DNA of 47,424 nucleotides from Paenibacillus ginsengarvi (GCF_003626695.1 NZ_RBAH01000010.1:196005-243428), one strand, 5' to 3'; shown: positions 36,662 to 45,545, counted from the first letter of the stretch. Translations and numbers: made by a program. Notes: generated by a model not told the origin, from the sequence alone.

Positions 36662-36748
36662 GGGTCGAAGCCCTCCTTCATATTCTGTAACCTATCGTCG
36701 CCGTTCGAAAACTTAAAAAATCGGATAGCAGGCCGTAGCCCGCTTCGC

Positions 36749-36997
36749 TCACTTGGAGGAAAGCTCGAACCGGTAATCCTCGATAACCGTATTGGCCAGC
36801 AGCTTTTCGCACATCGCTTTGACGCGGGCTTCCGCCTCTGCAGCGTCGCTCGTATCCAGCTCCAGCTCCATATATTTGCCGATGCGCACTTTGCCCACTT
36901 CCGCGAAGCCCATCGAGTGCAGGGCGCCTTGCACGGCGCTTCCTTGCGGGTCGAGTACGTTTTGCTTGATCGTTACGTAGACGGTTGCTTTCAACAT
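36749..36997 (-). CDS. purS: Phosphoribosylformylglycinamidine synthase subunit PurS
   Basis: 82 residues. MLKATVYVTIKQNVLDPQGSAVQGALHSMGFAEV with VRIGKYMELELD is the small bridging subunit that docks PurQ to PurL. GAGGAGG lies before the ATG. It stands between purC and purQ as in B. subtilis. Confidence 0.96.
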   Translation of the reverse strand: MLKATVYVTIKQNVLDPQGSAVQGALHSMGFAEVGKVRIGKYMELELDTSDAAEAEARVKAMCEKLLANTVIEDYRFELSSK

Positions 36998-37062
36998 GGG
37001 AAGTTCCTCCTCATTATCGGTAGATCGATGTCTCTATCGGGTCAAGCTGTAATCGGAATCGT

Positions 37063-37953
37063 TCAACCGCCGGTCAAACGATGCAAAATGTCGCGGTACC
37101 GGCGCGACGTTTCCTCCACGACCGCGGCCGGCAGCGGATCGGGCTCGCTGTTTTTGTCCCAGCCGGTGCCGGAGAGGTACGTGCGTACCGGTTCCTTGTC
37201 CATGCCATCGATTTCGATGTCGTAGGCATAGTTTTCTTTCGCCCAGAAGCGCGAGGAATCCGGGGTGAAAATTTCGTCAATCAATATAACCTTGCCATCA
37301 ATGAGTCCGAACTCGAACTTTGTATCGGCTAAAATGATGCCGCGTTCGGCGCAAAACTGATGCGCGAACTCATACAGCCTGAAGCTTTTCTCGCGAAGCT
37401 CGGCGGCCAGCTCCTTGCCGACCAGCTCTTCCATCCGCTCGTACGAAATATCCTCGTCGTGGCCGGCGTCGTTTTTCGCCGCCGGGGTGAACAGCGGCTG
37501 CGGGAACTTCTCGTTTTTGCGCATGCCTTCGGGAAGCTTAATGCCGTTAATCTCGCCCGTTTTCTGGTATTGTCTCCACCCGCCCCCGGTTATATAGCCA
37601 CGAACGACGCACTCGATATCGATGCGCTGCGCCTTCTTCGACACCGTGAAGCGGTGTTTCATCACATCCGCGTCCTTGATCAGGCCGGCCGGAAGCTTCT
37701 CCAGATCGGTATGGACGACGTGGTTCGGCATCAACGACGCCGTTTGCTTGAACCAGAACGCGCTCAATTGGTTAAGCACGTTGCCTTTGTCCGGCACGGC
37801 CGGGCTCAGCACGTAGTCGAAGGCGGAGATGCGGTCGGTCGTGACCATCAGAAAATGCTCCCCCAGATCGTACATTTCGCGCACTTTCCCTTTATAAAAG
37901 AGCGGTGCGTTCACATACTCTGCAGCGCTTGAAATCGCCGTCGTTGCACTCAA
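37063..37953 (-). CDS. purC: Phosphoribosylaminoimidazole-succinocarboxamide synthase
   Basis: 296 residues. APLFYKGKVREMYDLGEHFLMVTTDRISAFDYVL, then ECVVRGYITGGGWRQYQKTG and LADTKFEFGLIDGKVILIDEIFTPDSSRFW identify SAICAR synthetase, of the longer class. Start: TTG at 37953 is preceded by AAGGAGG at eight bases. The frame is open back to 38157, but that part lies in the repeat-rich gap and has no ribosome binding site, so it is rejected. Confidence 0.95.
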   Translation of the reverse strand: MSATTAISSAAEYVNAPLFYKGKVREMYDLGEHFLMVTTDRISAFDYVLSPAVPDKGNVLNQLSAFWFKQTASLMPNHVVHTDLEKLPAGLIKDADVMKHRFTVSKKAQRIDIECVVRGYITGGGWRQYQKTGEINGIKLPEGMRKNEKFPQPLFTPAAKNDAGHDEDISYERMEELVGKELAAELREKSFRLYEFAHQFCAERGIILADTKFEFGLIDGKVILIDEIFTPDSSRFWAKENYAYDIEIDGMDKEPVRTYLSGTGWDKNSEPDPLPAAVVEETSRRYRDILHRLTGG

Positions 37954-38068
37954 GGCAAAAACCTCCTTCGATTTATTCGGATGGATTCGGGTAAGTATCA
38001 TTCCGTTTGTATGGTATGAAAGCGGAAGAAAGGACGCTGGCGGAGGTTCGTTCATCTCGGCTGGCGGA

Positions 38069-38255
38069 TTAGCAGAAATTCGTTCCGTTAATGATGTATT
38101 TCCCGAATATTTCCCCTGGATAAAGGAACGGTTTTCCGCTATCCGCGTTTTTTCCAAGCCTATAAGCCGTTTCTCGCTCGTATAACGGAACTCAGTTCCG
38201 TTACCGCCCGCTTGCTCCGCGTATTTTCAACTATTAACGTACTTTAGTTCCGTTA
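38069..38255. repeat. Four-hairpin palindromic cassette (copy 2, inverted)
   Basis: In the 310-base gap between purB and purC lie imperfect palindromes at 38069-38091, 38120-38142, 38183-38203 (perfect arms TAACGGAACT and AGTTCCGTTA) and 38235-38255. Centres are 51, 62 and 52 bases apart. Read on the minus strand, unit types follow the same order as copy 1 at 30299-30485, including the ATAGCGGAA / TTCC-TAT variant in third place. The rest of the gap holds only the purC ribosome binding site. Confidence 0.8.
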
Positions 38256-38263
38256 TGGCTTAC

Positions 38264-39562
38264 CTACTCGTTCAAGCCAAGACGGGCGAAAATCGTATCC
38301 ACATGCTTCAAATGCCAGCTCGGATTGAAGCAATCGGCGATCTCCTCGGCCGACAGCTGCTCGCGGATGACCGGATCGTTCTCGACGATGTCGCGGAACG
38401 AGCGCTGCTCCTCCCAAGCTTGCATCGCCTTCGGCTGCACCGTATCATACGCCTGCTCGCGGCTGAAGCCTTTGTCGATCAGCTTCGTCATGACGCGGCC
38501 GGAGAACGGCACGTCGTACGTGCTTCTCATGTTGCGCAGCATGTTGTTCGGGAACACGGTCAAGTTTTTGATAATGTTGCCGAGACGGTTCAGCATGTAG
38601 TTGATCAGGATCGTCGAGTCCGGCAGGATGATGCGCTCCACGGACGAGTGAGAAATGTCGCGCTCGTGCCACAGCGGCACGTTCTCGTACGCTGAGATCA
38701 TATGGCCGCGGATGACGCGCGCAAGGCCGGAGATGCTCTCGCAGCCGATCGGGTTGCGCTTGTGCGGCATTGCCGACGAGCCTTTTTGCCCTTTCGCGAA
38801 CGGCTCTTCGACTTCGCGGAATTCGCTCTTTTGCAGGGCGCGAATTTCGGTGGCGAACTTGTCGAGCGAAGTCGCGATGAGCGCCAGCGTGCTGAGGTAA
38901 TCGGCATGGCGGTCGCGCTGCAGCGTTTGCGTCGAGATCGGAGCCGGCTTCGTGCCGAGCTTCTCGCATACGTACTGCTCCAGGAACGGATCGGCGTTCG
39001 CGTACGTGCCGACGGCGCCGGAAATTTTACCGAACTGCACACCGTCCGCAGCTGTGCGGAAACGTTCTAGATTCCGTTTCATTTCTTCGTGCCACAGCGC
39101 CATTTTCAGGCCGAACGTAGTCGGCTCGGCGTGAACGCCGTGCGTGCGTCCCATCATCGGCGTGTTTTTGTACTGGATCGCTTTCTCCCGCAAAATATCG
39201 ATGAACCGGAGCAAATCTTTCTCGATAATCTCGTTCGCCTGACGCAGCAAATAGCCGAGCGCCGTGTCGACGACGTCAGTGGAGGTCAGTCCGTAATGAA
39301 CCCATTTGCGCTCGCCGCCCAGCGTTTCGGATACGGCCCGCGTGAAGGCGATGACGTCGTGGCGGGTTTCTTCCTCGATCTCGTAAATGCGGTCGATGTT
39401 AAAGCTGGCATTGTCGCGGATGGCCTTGACGTCTTCCTTAGGAATGACGCCAAGCTCCGACCAAGCTTCGCAGGAAAGAATTTCCACCTCGAGCCAGGCT
39501 TTGAATTTATTTTCTTCGGTCCAGATGGCGGCCATCTCGGGCCGGCTGTAACGCTGCAGCAT
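38264..39562 (-). CDS. purB: Adenylosuccinate lyase
   Basis: 432 residues. [56 protein letters not shown] and the signature [15 protein letters not shown] with the catalytic loop are present. It removes fumarate from SAICAR and from adenylosuccinate. GGAGGTACGAAC precedes the ATG. Confidence 0.97.
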   Translation of the reverse strand: MLQRYSRPEMAAIWTEENKFKAWLEVEILSCEAWSELGVIPKEDVKAIRDNASFNIDRIYEIEEETRHDVIAFTRAVSETLGGERKWVHYGLTSTDVVDTALGYLLRQANEIIEKDLLRFIDILREKAIQYKNTPMMGRTHGVHAEPTTFGLKMALWHEEMKRNLERFRTAADGVQFGKISGAVGTYANADPFLEQYVCEKLGTKPAPISTQTLQRDRHADYLSTLALIATSLDKFATEIRALQKSEFREVEEPFAKGQKGSSAMPHKRNPIGCESISGLARVIRGHMISAYENVPLWHERDISHSSVERIILPDSTILINYMLNRLGNIIKNLTVFPNNMLRNMRSTYDVPFSGRVMTKLIDKGFSREQAYDTVQPKAMQAWEEQRSFRDIVENDPVIREQLSAEEIADCFNPSWHLKHVDTIFARLGLNE

Positions 39563-39622
39563 GTTCGTACCTCCGTTTGTATAGTTAACGTTATCGTATC
39601 GTGTGTAAGGTGAATCTTCCGC

Positions 39623-40783
39623 TTAGTTAGCTTGCCAGATCGCGGAGCTTTCGGTCCAGCGGATCGCTTTGTCCACATCGTCCGTCAGCAGATTGACATG
39701 GCCCATCTTGCGCTTCGTCTTCGCCTCGTGCTTGCCGTACAGATGCACCTTGGCGGCAACGCCTTCGGGCAGCCCCGCTTCCTCGCCCATCCATTCCAGC
39801 AGGGGCGCTACATGCTCGCCCAAAATGTTAACCATGACGACCGGGGTGAGCAGCTCGACCGGACCAAGCGGCAAATTGCAGATCGCCCGTACATGCTGCT
39901 CGAACTGGGACGTCCGGCACGCTTCCATCGTGTAATGGCCGGAGTTATGCGGCCGCGGCGCCAGCTCGTTAACGAACAGCTCGCCGTCCCGGGTAAGAAA
40001 CATTTCCACCGCCAGCAGCCCGATCGCCTGCATCGATTCGGCGATGCGAATCGCCATCCGCTCCGCTTCCGCCAGCACCTCGGCCGGCGCCCGGGCCGGC
40101 ACGATCGACAGATGCAAAATATTGTCCACGTGCACATTTTCCGCCACCGGGAATGCCCTTACTTCGCCCCGCGGGCTTCTCGCTGCGATCACGGATATTT
40201 CTTTCTCAAACGGTATAAACTTCTCGAGAACGAGCTCCGTCTTGGCGCGAGCCAGCGTGTCGTACGCTTCCTGAATCTCGCCCTCCGAGCGGATCACCCA
40301 TTGTCCTTTGCCGTCGTAGCCGCCGGTTGCCGTCTTGAGCACGCTCGGGATGCCGAACTCGCGAACCGCTTCGGCGAGCTCCTCCGCGCTGCGGATTTCC
40401 CGGTACGGCGCCACCTTGACGCCCGCCGCCTCGATCGCCCGCTTCTCACGCAGCCGGTGCTGCGTCGTATACAGCAGCTCGCTGCCCTGAGGCACATACG
40501 ACTCGCTCATGAGCATGCCGGCAACGGCCGCGTCCACGTTCTCGAACTCGTACGTGATGACGTCCGATCCCGCAGCCAGCTTCCTCGCCGCCTCGGCATC
40601 GTGGTACGCCGCGACGATCTGCTCGTCGGCGACCTGCCCAAGCGGCGAATCCGGCGTCGGATCGAGCGTCGTGAACCGGTAGCCCATCGCCCGTCCCGCC
40701 AGCGCCAGCATCCGCCCGAGCTGGCCTCCGCCCAGCACGCCGATCGTGCTGCCGGGCAATATCGTTTTGTCCGGATGAACCAT
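39623..40783 (-). CDS. purK: N5-carboxyaminoimidazole ribonucleotide synthase
   Basis: 386 residues, ATP-grasp enzyme. STIGVLGGGQLGRMLALAGRAMGYR, VLKTATGGYDGKGQWVI and FVNELAPRPHNSGHYTMEAC are diagnostic. It makes N5-CAIR from AIR, ATP and bicarbonate, feeding PurE. ATG at 40783 overlaps the purE stop (TGATG); GTG three bases upstream is an alternative start. Confidence 0.96.
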   Translation of the reverse strand: MVHPDKTILPGSTIGVLGGGQLGRMLALAGRAMGYRFTTLDPTPDSPLGQVADEQIVAAYHDAEAARKLAAGSDVITYEFENVDAAVAGMLMSESYVPQGSELLYTTQHRLREKRAIEAAGVKVAPYREIRSAEELAEAVREFGIPSVLKTATGGYDGKGQWVIRSEGEIQEAYDTLARAKTELVLEKFIPFEKEISVIAARSPRGEVRAFPVAENVHVDNILHLSIVPARAPAEVLAEAERMAIRIAESMQAIGLLAVEMFLTRDGELFVNELAPRPHNSGHYTMEACRTSQFEQHVRAICNLPLGPVELLTPVVMVNILGEHVAPLLEWMGEEAGLPEGVAAKVHLYGKHEAKTKRKMGHVNLLTDDVDKAIRWTESSAIWQAN

Positions 40784-41280
40784 CACTGTTCCGCCCCCAA
40801 CGTTTCGCTCATCTGCATGACGTGCTCGCGCAGCTTCTCGCGTCTGTCGCGAAGCTTCTCCGTCAGCTCGGGATCGCTCGTGCCGAGTATTTGCGCAGCC
40901 AGCAGTCCCGCATTCGTTGCGCCCGCGTTGCCGATCGCTACGGTTGCGACCGGAATACCGCCCGGCATCTGTACGATCGACAGCAGCGAATCGAGTCCGT
41001 TCAAGTTCGAGGACTTGACCGGCACGCCGATGACCGGAAGTTCGGTCTTCGAAGCGACCATGCCCGGCAAATGCGCAGCGCCGCCCGCTCCCGCGATAAT
41101 GACCTTAAGCCCGCGCCCGTGCGCCGATGCTGCATATTCGAACATCAGATCCGGAGTCCGGTGGGCCGATACGACCTTCTTCTCGTAAGATACGCCCAGC
41201 TCGTCCAGAATGTCGCACGCATGCTTCATCGTCGGCCAGTCGGAATTGCTTCCCATAATAACGCCTACCTGCACCGCCAT
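40783..41280 (-). CDS. purE: N5-carboxyaminoimidazole ribonucleotide mutase
   Basis: 165 residues. [40 protein letters not shown] and [26 protein letters not shown] are the PurE class I motifs, with the catalytic histidine of SAHRTP. It converts N5-CAIR to CAIR. Start ATG at 41280 with GAAGGATGG upstream. First gene of the operon, behind the riboswitch leader. Confidence 0.96.
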   Translation of the reverse strand: MAVQVGVIMGSNSDWPTMKHACDILDELGVSYEKKVVSAHRTPDLMFEYAASAHGRGLKVIIAGAGGAAHLPGMVASKTELPVIGVPVKSSNLNGLDSLLSIVQMPGGIPVATVAIGNAGATNAGLLAAQILGTSDPELTEKLRDRREKLREHVMQMSETLGAEQ

Positions 41281-41415
41281 ATTCAACCATCCTTCGCCTG
41301 TAGGATAACCGGCAAACCCGGCCGCTAACAAAAGAAAAAGTCCAGCGGCAAAACGCTAAGTTCGCGCCTGCCCGATGGACGTAAGCTCCTCTAAACGCAC
41401 CTGCTTTCGCGAAAG

Positions 41416-41459
41416 CGAAAAAGGGGAATGCCAGACCGCCGTTTACGGCGTCCCATTCC
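41416..41459 (-). terminator. Riboswitch expression-platform terminator
   Basis: On the minus strand GGAATG and CATTCC enclose an inner CGCCG-TAAA-CGGCG stem, followed by CCTTTTTCGC. It lies 14 bases after the aptamer and about 135 bases before purE, where guanine-bound aptamer would favour premature termination. Confidence 0.8.
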
Positions 41460-41472
41460 ACCAACAGGTTAG

Positions 41473-41539
41473 CTCGTAGTCCAAAAATTTAAGGTTCTTG
41501 GGTAGATACTTCCGGGCCATATTCCCGGCGTTATACGAG
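41473..41539 (-). promoter_or_regulatory. Purine (guanine) riboswitch aptamer
   Basis: Read on the minus strand: P1 CTCGTA, J1/2 TAA, P2 CCGGG-AATATGG-CCCGG, J2/3 GTATCTACC, P3 CCAAGA-ACCTTAAA-TTTTTGG, then ACTACGAG closing P1. The loop sequences needed for the L2-L3 contact and the three-way junction are intact. The ligand-pairing base (position 74 of the xpt aptamer) is C in GGACTAC, which selects guanine or hypoxanthine over adenine. It sits between the promoter and purE with a terminator just behind. Confidence 0.93.
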
Positions 41540-41578
41540 AAAACACAAAGTATGATCCGATTGATTTGCTGCATGTTT

Positions 41579-41608
41579 AGTTTATCAATGTTAACATAGC
41601 CGTGTCAA
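41579..41608 (-). promoter_or_regulatory. Promoter of the purine operon
   Basis: A perfect -35 TTGACA (41608-41603) is followed after 18 bases by TAAACT (41584-41579), a 4-of-6 -10. It lies about 40 bases upstream of the riboswitch aptamer. Confidence 0.65.
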
Positions 41609-41610
41609 CT

Positions 41611-41661
41611 TAAAAAGGCGAACATTATTGTGTCCATTTTGTTCAAAAGTTCGTATTTCGC
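41611..41661 (-). promoter_or_regulatory. Probable PurR operator (two inverted PurBoxes)
   Basis: Just upstream of the -35, the minus strand carries AAATACGAACTTT and the inverted AATGTTCGCC, each close to the Bacillus PurBox (core CGAAC / GTTCG). The cores are 25 bases apart, slightly wider than the usual B. subtilis spacing. Repression by a PurR homologue is inferred; that gene is not in the window. Confidence 0.5.
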
Positions 41662-41810
41662 GCGTAATATCGATCGGGTTTTGTCGAATGAACGGTTATC
41701 GGCCCTCTGTTCGCCCTAACGAAGCTTAAAAAAGGCTGCACAGAGCGTTATTTCCGAACTGCAAACGCATTCAATTCCGGAACATTCGCGTGCCGAACAA
41801 TCCGAGCTTC

Positions 41811-41852
41811 GCAAAACAAAAATAAACCGCCTCTTCCCTCAAGAAGAGACGG
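41811..41852 (-). terminator. Terminator of the deacetylase-like gene
   Basis: CCGTCTCTTC pairs with GAAGAGGCGG (one wobble), 6-base loop, followed on the minus strand by TTTATTTTTG, 40 bases after the stop. Between it and the PurBoxes (41662-41810) no gene or recognised motif is seen. Confidence 0.85.
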
Positions 41853-41893
41853 TCCGTTATGGATGATTGCCTATTCAAGCCTCCGGCCCGGTA

Positions 41894-43645
41894 TTATACG
41901 GCCGCGGCGGACGCCTCGCGCAGCGGAATGCTCGTTACTCCCTGCGGTACGTCCAGGATGAGCTGCCGAAGCGGCATACCGCAGCGGTTCACCATCCGTT
42001 CGCTTCGGATGACGGCCGCTCCGCCGCCCTCCGGCAGTGCGGCATCGGGCGGCAGCAGCACGGTCAGCCCTTTGCATACGCGTTCCGCGGTAATGCGCAA
42101 ATACCCGTCTTCGACAGTGGCCTGCACCGTTCTGCGCAGCTCCAGCCAGTTATACAGCTCGAGCGCCGTCCACCAGACGAGGCCTTGTTCCTCCCCGTAC
42201 CGCAGCAATTCCAGAAAACCGCTGCCCACATTGTCGTGCGCCGCCATCGTAGCCGGATGGTAAAGGAAATGGGCGACGCCGTACACTTCTTTGCTGCGGT
42301 CCAGCAGCACCTTCGCTTCCGGCATTGTGCAGCGAATCGGGACCGGAGGGTCCCAGGCTAGCGTCGGATTGCTGTACACCTTCATGATCCGGTTGCGGTC
42401 CGCGCTGTCCGACATCGGCAAATACGGATGGCAAGTACCGGCGAGGAAGCCTTTATTGCCTTGCTTCGTCCCGCCCTTGCTTTGCTCGAAGACGATGCCG
42501 GCCCGCTCGCACCATTTGTAAAACTGTACGTCGCCTTCCCAGCGCAAATAATGGTTTTTATTCGTCTTTATATGCGCCGGCCCGCCGATCGCCGCCATTT
42601 GACTCTGAAGCGCGGCAAGCTGCTCGTTAAACAGCTCCTCGTCCCAGTAACAGCCTTCGGATTCCAGCGCGTTGTAATGAAGCGCCATTTCATGGCCTTC
42701 GGCAACAATACGTTTGTATAGGGCTTCCGGATAACCCGGCATAATGATGCACCAGCTCGACTTGATCCCGGCTTCCTTCAGCCGGTCGAGCATGACCTCC
42801 GCCGCTTCCGGCGCATTGCCGTCCGTGTCGTGCGAAATATGCCCGACCGCTTCGAGCCCCTCGGGCCAAAACCACACCTGCGCCATCGTCCGGGAAACCG
42901 TTTTACTCAAACGGTGCAGCAGCCGGATGAACAGCAGGCGGAATTCGTCCACGATCGGATGCATATAAAACGGAATGCCGCCCGCCTCCAAGGCGTTTCG
43001 GTCCCGTACCCAGTCCAGAACGCTGCCGTCGTCCGCCTTCCATATATCATCGTTTATAAGACCGGAACCGTCCGGGGACGGTACGCCGTCCTTTACGACC
43101 GAGATTCCTTGCTGGATGAGGCAGAACGTACGGGCAAGATCGACGGACAGCAGCGCCGCCGCTCCTCCGGGATAAGCTTTGAACGTCACTGCCGGATGCG
43201 ACGTTGGCGAACCGTTACTTAGGGTGACGGCGCCTTCCGTTTCTACGCCTTCCTCCGCCTTGACGAGCGTTCCGCCGAAAAAATGGAACGAGCTTCGCAA
43301 TCCGTCTGCAAGCGCCGAGCCGCTCCAATCGATCCAGCCTTCCTTTATCGACCGTACCCGCTTGACGCCAAGCGCGGCATCGAGCGAATGCGTGTCCCCG
43401 ATCGTCAGCAGTGCGTTGCCGCTTCGGCAGTAGTCCTCGAATATGCCCGACCAATCCGCTCTTGGATCCAATCCGGCGACGATCGAAACGCCCTGCGGCC
43501 TGCTGTTCAGCCAAGCCTCCGGCGACCATACGGTATAAGCGAAACCCGATTGCTTCAATATTTCAAATAAATACGGTGTGTATTCGTCCCGGCCCTGGTT
43601 CCATCTATGCACGGCCTGCTTCTCGTTCCATATCACATGGATCAT
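41894..43645 (-). CDS. Polysaccharide-deacetylase-like (NodB-related) protein
   Basis: 583 residues without a signal peptide. The first 200 or so residues look like an amidotransferase-type Rossmann domain (YTPYLFEILKQSGFAYTVWSPEAW... ALLTIGDTHSLD). Around residues 270-350 a NodB-like core appears: VGHISHDTDGNAPEAAEVMLDRLKEAGIKSSWCIIMPGYPE and GHEMALHYN, supplying the Asp and His pair that bind metal in such deacetylases, in a variant form. A C-terminal beta domain closes the protein. The likely substrate is a carbohydrate, supported by two esterase genes next door, but activity is unproven. Start: ATG at 43645 with AGGTGA seven bases upstream. Divergent from the SGNH gene. Confidence 0.65.
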   Translation of the reverse strand: MIHVIWNEKQAVHRWNQGRDEYTPYLFEILKQSGFAYTVWSPEAWLNSRPQGVSIVAGLDPRADWSGIFEDYCRSGNALLTIGDTHSLDAALGVKRVRSIKEGWIDWSGSALADGLRSSFHFFGGTLVKAEEGVETEGAVTLSNGSPTSHPAVTFKAYPGGAAALLSVDLARTFCLIQQGISVVKDGVPSPDGSGLINDDIWKADDGSVLDWVRDRNALEAGGIPFYMHPIVDEFRLLFIRLLHRLSKTVSRTMAQVWFWPEGLEAVGHISHDTDGNAPEAAEVMLDRLKEAGIKSSWCIIMPGYPEALYKRIVAEGHEMALHYNALESEGCYWDEELFNEQLAALQSQMAAIGGPAHIKTNKNHYLRWEGDVQFYKWCERAGIVFEQSKGGTKQGNKGFLAGTCHPYLPMSDSADRNRIMKVYSNPTLAWDPPVPIRCTMPEAKVLLDRSKEVYGVAHFLYHPATMAAHDNVGSGFLELLRYGEEQGLVWWTALELYNWLELRRTVQATVEDGYLRITAERVCKGLTVLLPPDAALPEGGGAAVIRSERMVNRCGMPLRQLILDVPQGVTSIPLREASAAAV

Positions 43646-43899
43646 CGAAAAATCACCTGTCTCATACATGTTTTTATTTGCTTAGTAACATCATAATCGC
43701 TGCACCCCGAGCCGTCAATCGCCGAAAATAAGAATAACGTCTGCCGAAGCACTCCAGAGAGCAGTTCCGTTTGTTTCGAACATTCTTCGTGTTCGATTCA
43801 AAAATACAGTATTGAACTTTGAACACACGATTGTTATATTCATCCATGAATACGAGTGAATTGTTACAAGTTATGGAAGTTTCGGAGAGGAGAACGAGC
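43646..43899. promoter_or_regulatory. Divergent AT-rich promoter region
   Basis: AT-rich sequence between the deacetylase-like gene and the SGNH hydrolase gene. No operator or cre-like site is clear. An in-frame upstream ATG at 43819 for the SGNH gene is rejected because it has no good ribosome binding site. Confidence 0.4.
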
Positions 43900-44574
43900 A
43901 TGACCACGGTTTATTTGGCTGGGGATTCCACTGTGTCCAGCTATGGCGCGAGTGCGGCGCCGATGGCTGGTTGGGGGCAGATGATTGGGGAGCTGTTCCA
44001 GGACGGTGTCCAGGTCCGCAACGAGGCGCGCGGGGGACGCAGCTCCAAAAGCTTCATCGGCGAAGGAAGGCTGGCTCCGATCGCGGAGGCGATAACCCCG
44101 GGCGATTATTTGTTCATCCAGTTCGGGCATAACGACCAAAAAAACGACGAAGCCCGCTATACGTCTCCGAACGAGACTTATCCGCACTATTTACGGCAAT
44201 ATATCGAAGCCGCGCGGACGAAGGGAGCGACGCCTGTGCTGTTCACTCCTGTCGAGCGCAGACTGTTCGGCGAGGACGGGCGGCTGAAAGATTCGCACGG
44301 CGCTTACCCCGCCGCGGTGTTGAAGCTCGCGGATGAGGAAAACGTGACGGTGATCGATCTGCGGCAAAAAAGCCGCAGCCTGCTTGAATCGCTCGGTGAC
44401 GAAGCCTCGAAGAAGCTGTTCACCTGGCTGGAGCCCGGCGAGAGTCCCAATTACCCGAGCGGCACGCAGGACAATACGCATTTCAACGAGACCGGCGCCC
44501 GCGAGATCGCCCGCCTTGTCGCCGAAGGCATCCGCGAATCCGGCTTGGCGCTTGCCAACCGGTTGTTGATCTAA
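43900..44574 (+). CDS. SGNH hydrolase, rhamnogalacturonan acetylesterase-like
   Basis: 224 residues. YLAGDSTVSSYG carries the GDS(T) nucleophile, EARGGRSSKSF the oxyanion glycine, FIQFGHNDQK the N/D block, and DNTHFNETGA the catalytic Asp and His. This order and length match intracellular rhamnogalacturonan acetylesterases (RhgT/YesT-like), which remove acetyl groups from pectin fragments. No signal peptide, so it acts on imported oligosaccharides. GGAGAGGAG precedes the ATG. Confidence 0.85.
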   Translation: MTTVYLAGDSTVSSYGASAAPMAGWGQMIGELFQDGVQVRNEARGGRSSKSFIGEGRLAPIAEAITPGDYLFIQFGHNDQKNDEARYTSPNETYPHYLRQYIEAARTKGATPVLFTPVERRLFGEDGRLKDSHGAYPAAVLKLADEENVTVIDLRQKSRSLLESLGDEASKKLFTWLEPGESPNYPSGTQDNTHFNETGAREIARLVAEGIRESGLALANRLLI

Positions 44575-44601
44575 ACCTCAGGTTCCCTCATAACGCCGAC
44601 A

Positions 44602-44633
44602 AGCGCCCTGATAGCGGGCGCTGTTCGCTTTTA
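44602..44633 (+). terminator. Terminator of the SGNH gene
   Basis: AGCGCCC and GGGCGCT form a 7-bp stem with a 7-base loop, followed by GTTCGCTTTTATT. Confidence 0.75.
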
Positions 44634-44689
44634 TTCGACGGATATAATCGGTTCGTTTGCGTTTTGTTGAAGCGTTTTGTGTGGAACTT

Positions 44690-44724
44690 CAGGAAAAAAG
44701 AAAAAGCCGCAGCGGCGCGGCTTT
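44690..44724 (-). terminator. Terminator of the esterase gene
   Basis: AAGCCGC and GCGGCTT form a 7-bp stem with a GC-rich 6-base loop, followed on the minus strand by TTTTCTTTTTTCC. Confidence 0.8.
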
Positions 44725-44738
44725 CCATACTAACCTTG

Positions 44739-45545
44739 TTATGTACCTTCTTTTCCGGACATCTCGCGTTCGAAAAAAAGCAGCGCATCGGCTAAATGCT
44801 GCGTCCAGTATTCCCAATTATGCGTGCCTTCGAACTCGGCAAATTCGTGAGCGTAACCCGTCTCGTCCAAATGCCGTTTAAACGCGATGTTTAGCGGGAA
44901 CAATGAATCGTCCTTGCCGCAATCGAAATAAAGCGCCGGCCGGCCCTCTACGCTTGCACGCGCTTGGCTCAATAGCGCCAAGTCGTACTTTTTCGCATGG
45001 TCGCCTTGCTGCGGTCCGGTCATCCGGGCCCAGCCGGATCGGGTAAACTCAGTATACGGCAGCTGTCCAACGGAGCCTAACGCACCGGACAAGCTGACCG
45101 CTGCACCGAACGTATCCGGATGGCGCAGAGCCAGCATGAAGGCGCCGAAGCCGCCCATCGACAATCCGCCGATGCAGCGGTACGATTTGTCCGCCATCGT
45201 CCGGTAATTGGCGTCGATGTACGGCACCAGATCGTACATCATGTACTGCTCGTAATTGCCGGTACCGTCATACCAGTCGATATAAAACGTTCCGTGACCG
45301 TAACCGCCATCGCTCGGCAAAACGACAATACTTTCGCGCAGCTCGCCCGCAGCGATCATCCGCTCGATCGTTTGCTCCGCGCCGCCTTTCGTCAGCCAGC
45401 TGCTCTCGCAGCCATACATGCCGTGAAGCAAATAAATGACCGGATACGCCCGCTCGGACTGCTCATACGAAGGGGGCAAATAAACGAAGCAAGACATTCT
45501 CGCAAACAGCGCCCCCGAGAAAAAAGAAACGGGATGAACGGCCAT
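44739..45545 (-). CDS. Alpha/beta-hydrolase esterase (EstA/esterase D-like)
   Basis: 268 residues. YPVIYLLHGMYGCESSW gives the oxyanion HG motif, CIGGLSMGGFGAFMLAL the nucleophile elbow G-x-S-x-G, FDCGKDDSLF the acid, and FEGTHNWEYW the histidine. This is the pattern of the S-formylglutathione hydrolase/feruloyl esterase-like (CE1) group, including tributyrin esterase EstA. No signal peptide. The neighbouring sugar esterase suggests a role in deacylating carbohydrates. GGAGGTGA lies before the ATG, and TATAAT at 45603-45598 could be its own -10. Confidence 0.85.
   Translation of the reverse strand: MAVHPVSFFSGALFARMSCFVYLPPSYEQSERAYPVIYLLHGMYGCESSWLTKGGAEQTIERMIAAGELRESIVVLPSDGGYGHGTFYIDWYDGTGNYEQYMMYDLVPYIDANYRTMADKSYRCIGGLSMGGFGAFMLALRHPDTFGAAVSLSGALGSVGQLPYTEFTRSGWARMTGPQQGDHAKKYDLALLSQARASVEGRPALYFDCGKDDSLFPLNIAFKRHLDETGYAHEFAEFEGTHNWEYWTQHLADALLFFEREMSGKEGT

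Noticed and set aside
37954..38157. N-terminal extension of purC
   Set aside because: The extension lies in the palindrome cassette, has no homology to SAICAR synthetase and no start signal; TTG at 37953 has an excellent one.
30299..38255. Short regularly spaced palindromes that look like mini CRISPR arrays
   Set aside because: Units are degenerate, self-complementary over their full length and unevenly spaced; there are no cas genes, and the same layout occurs twice in opposite orientation.
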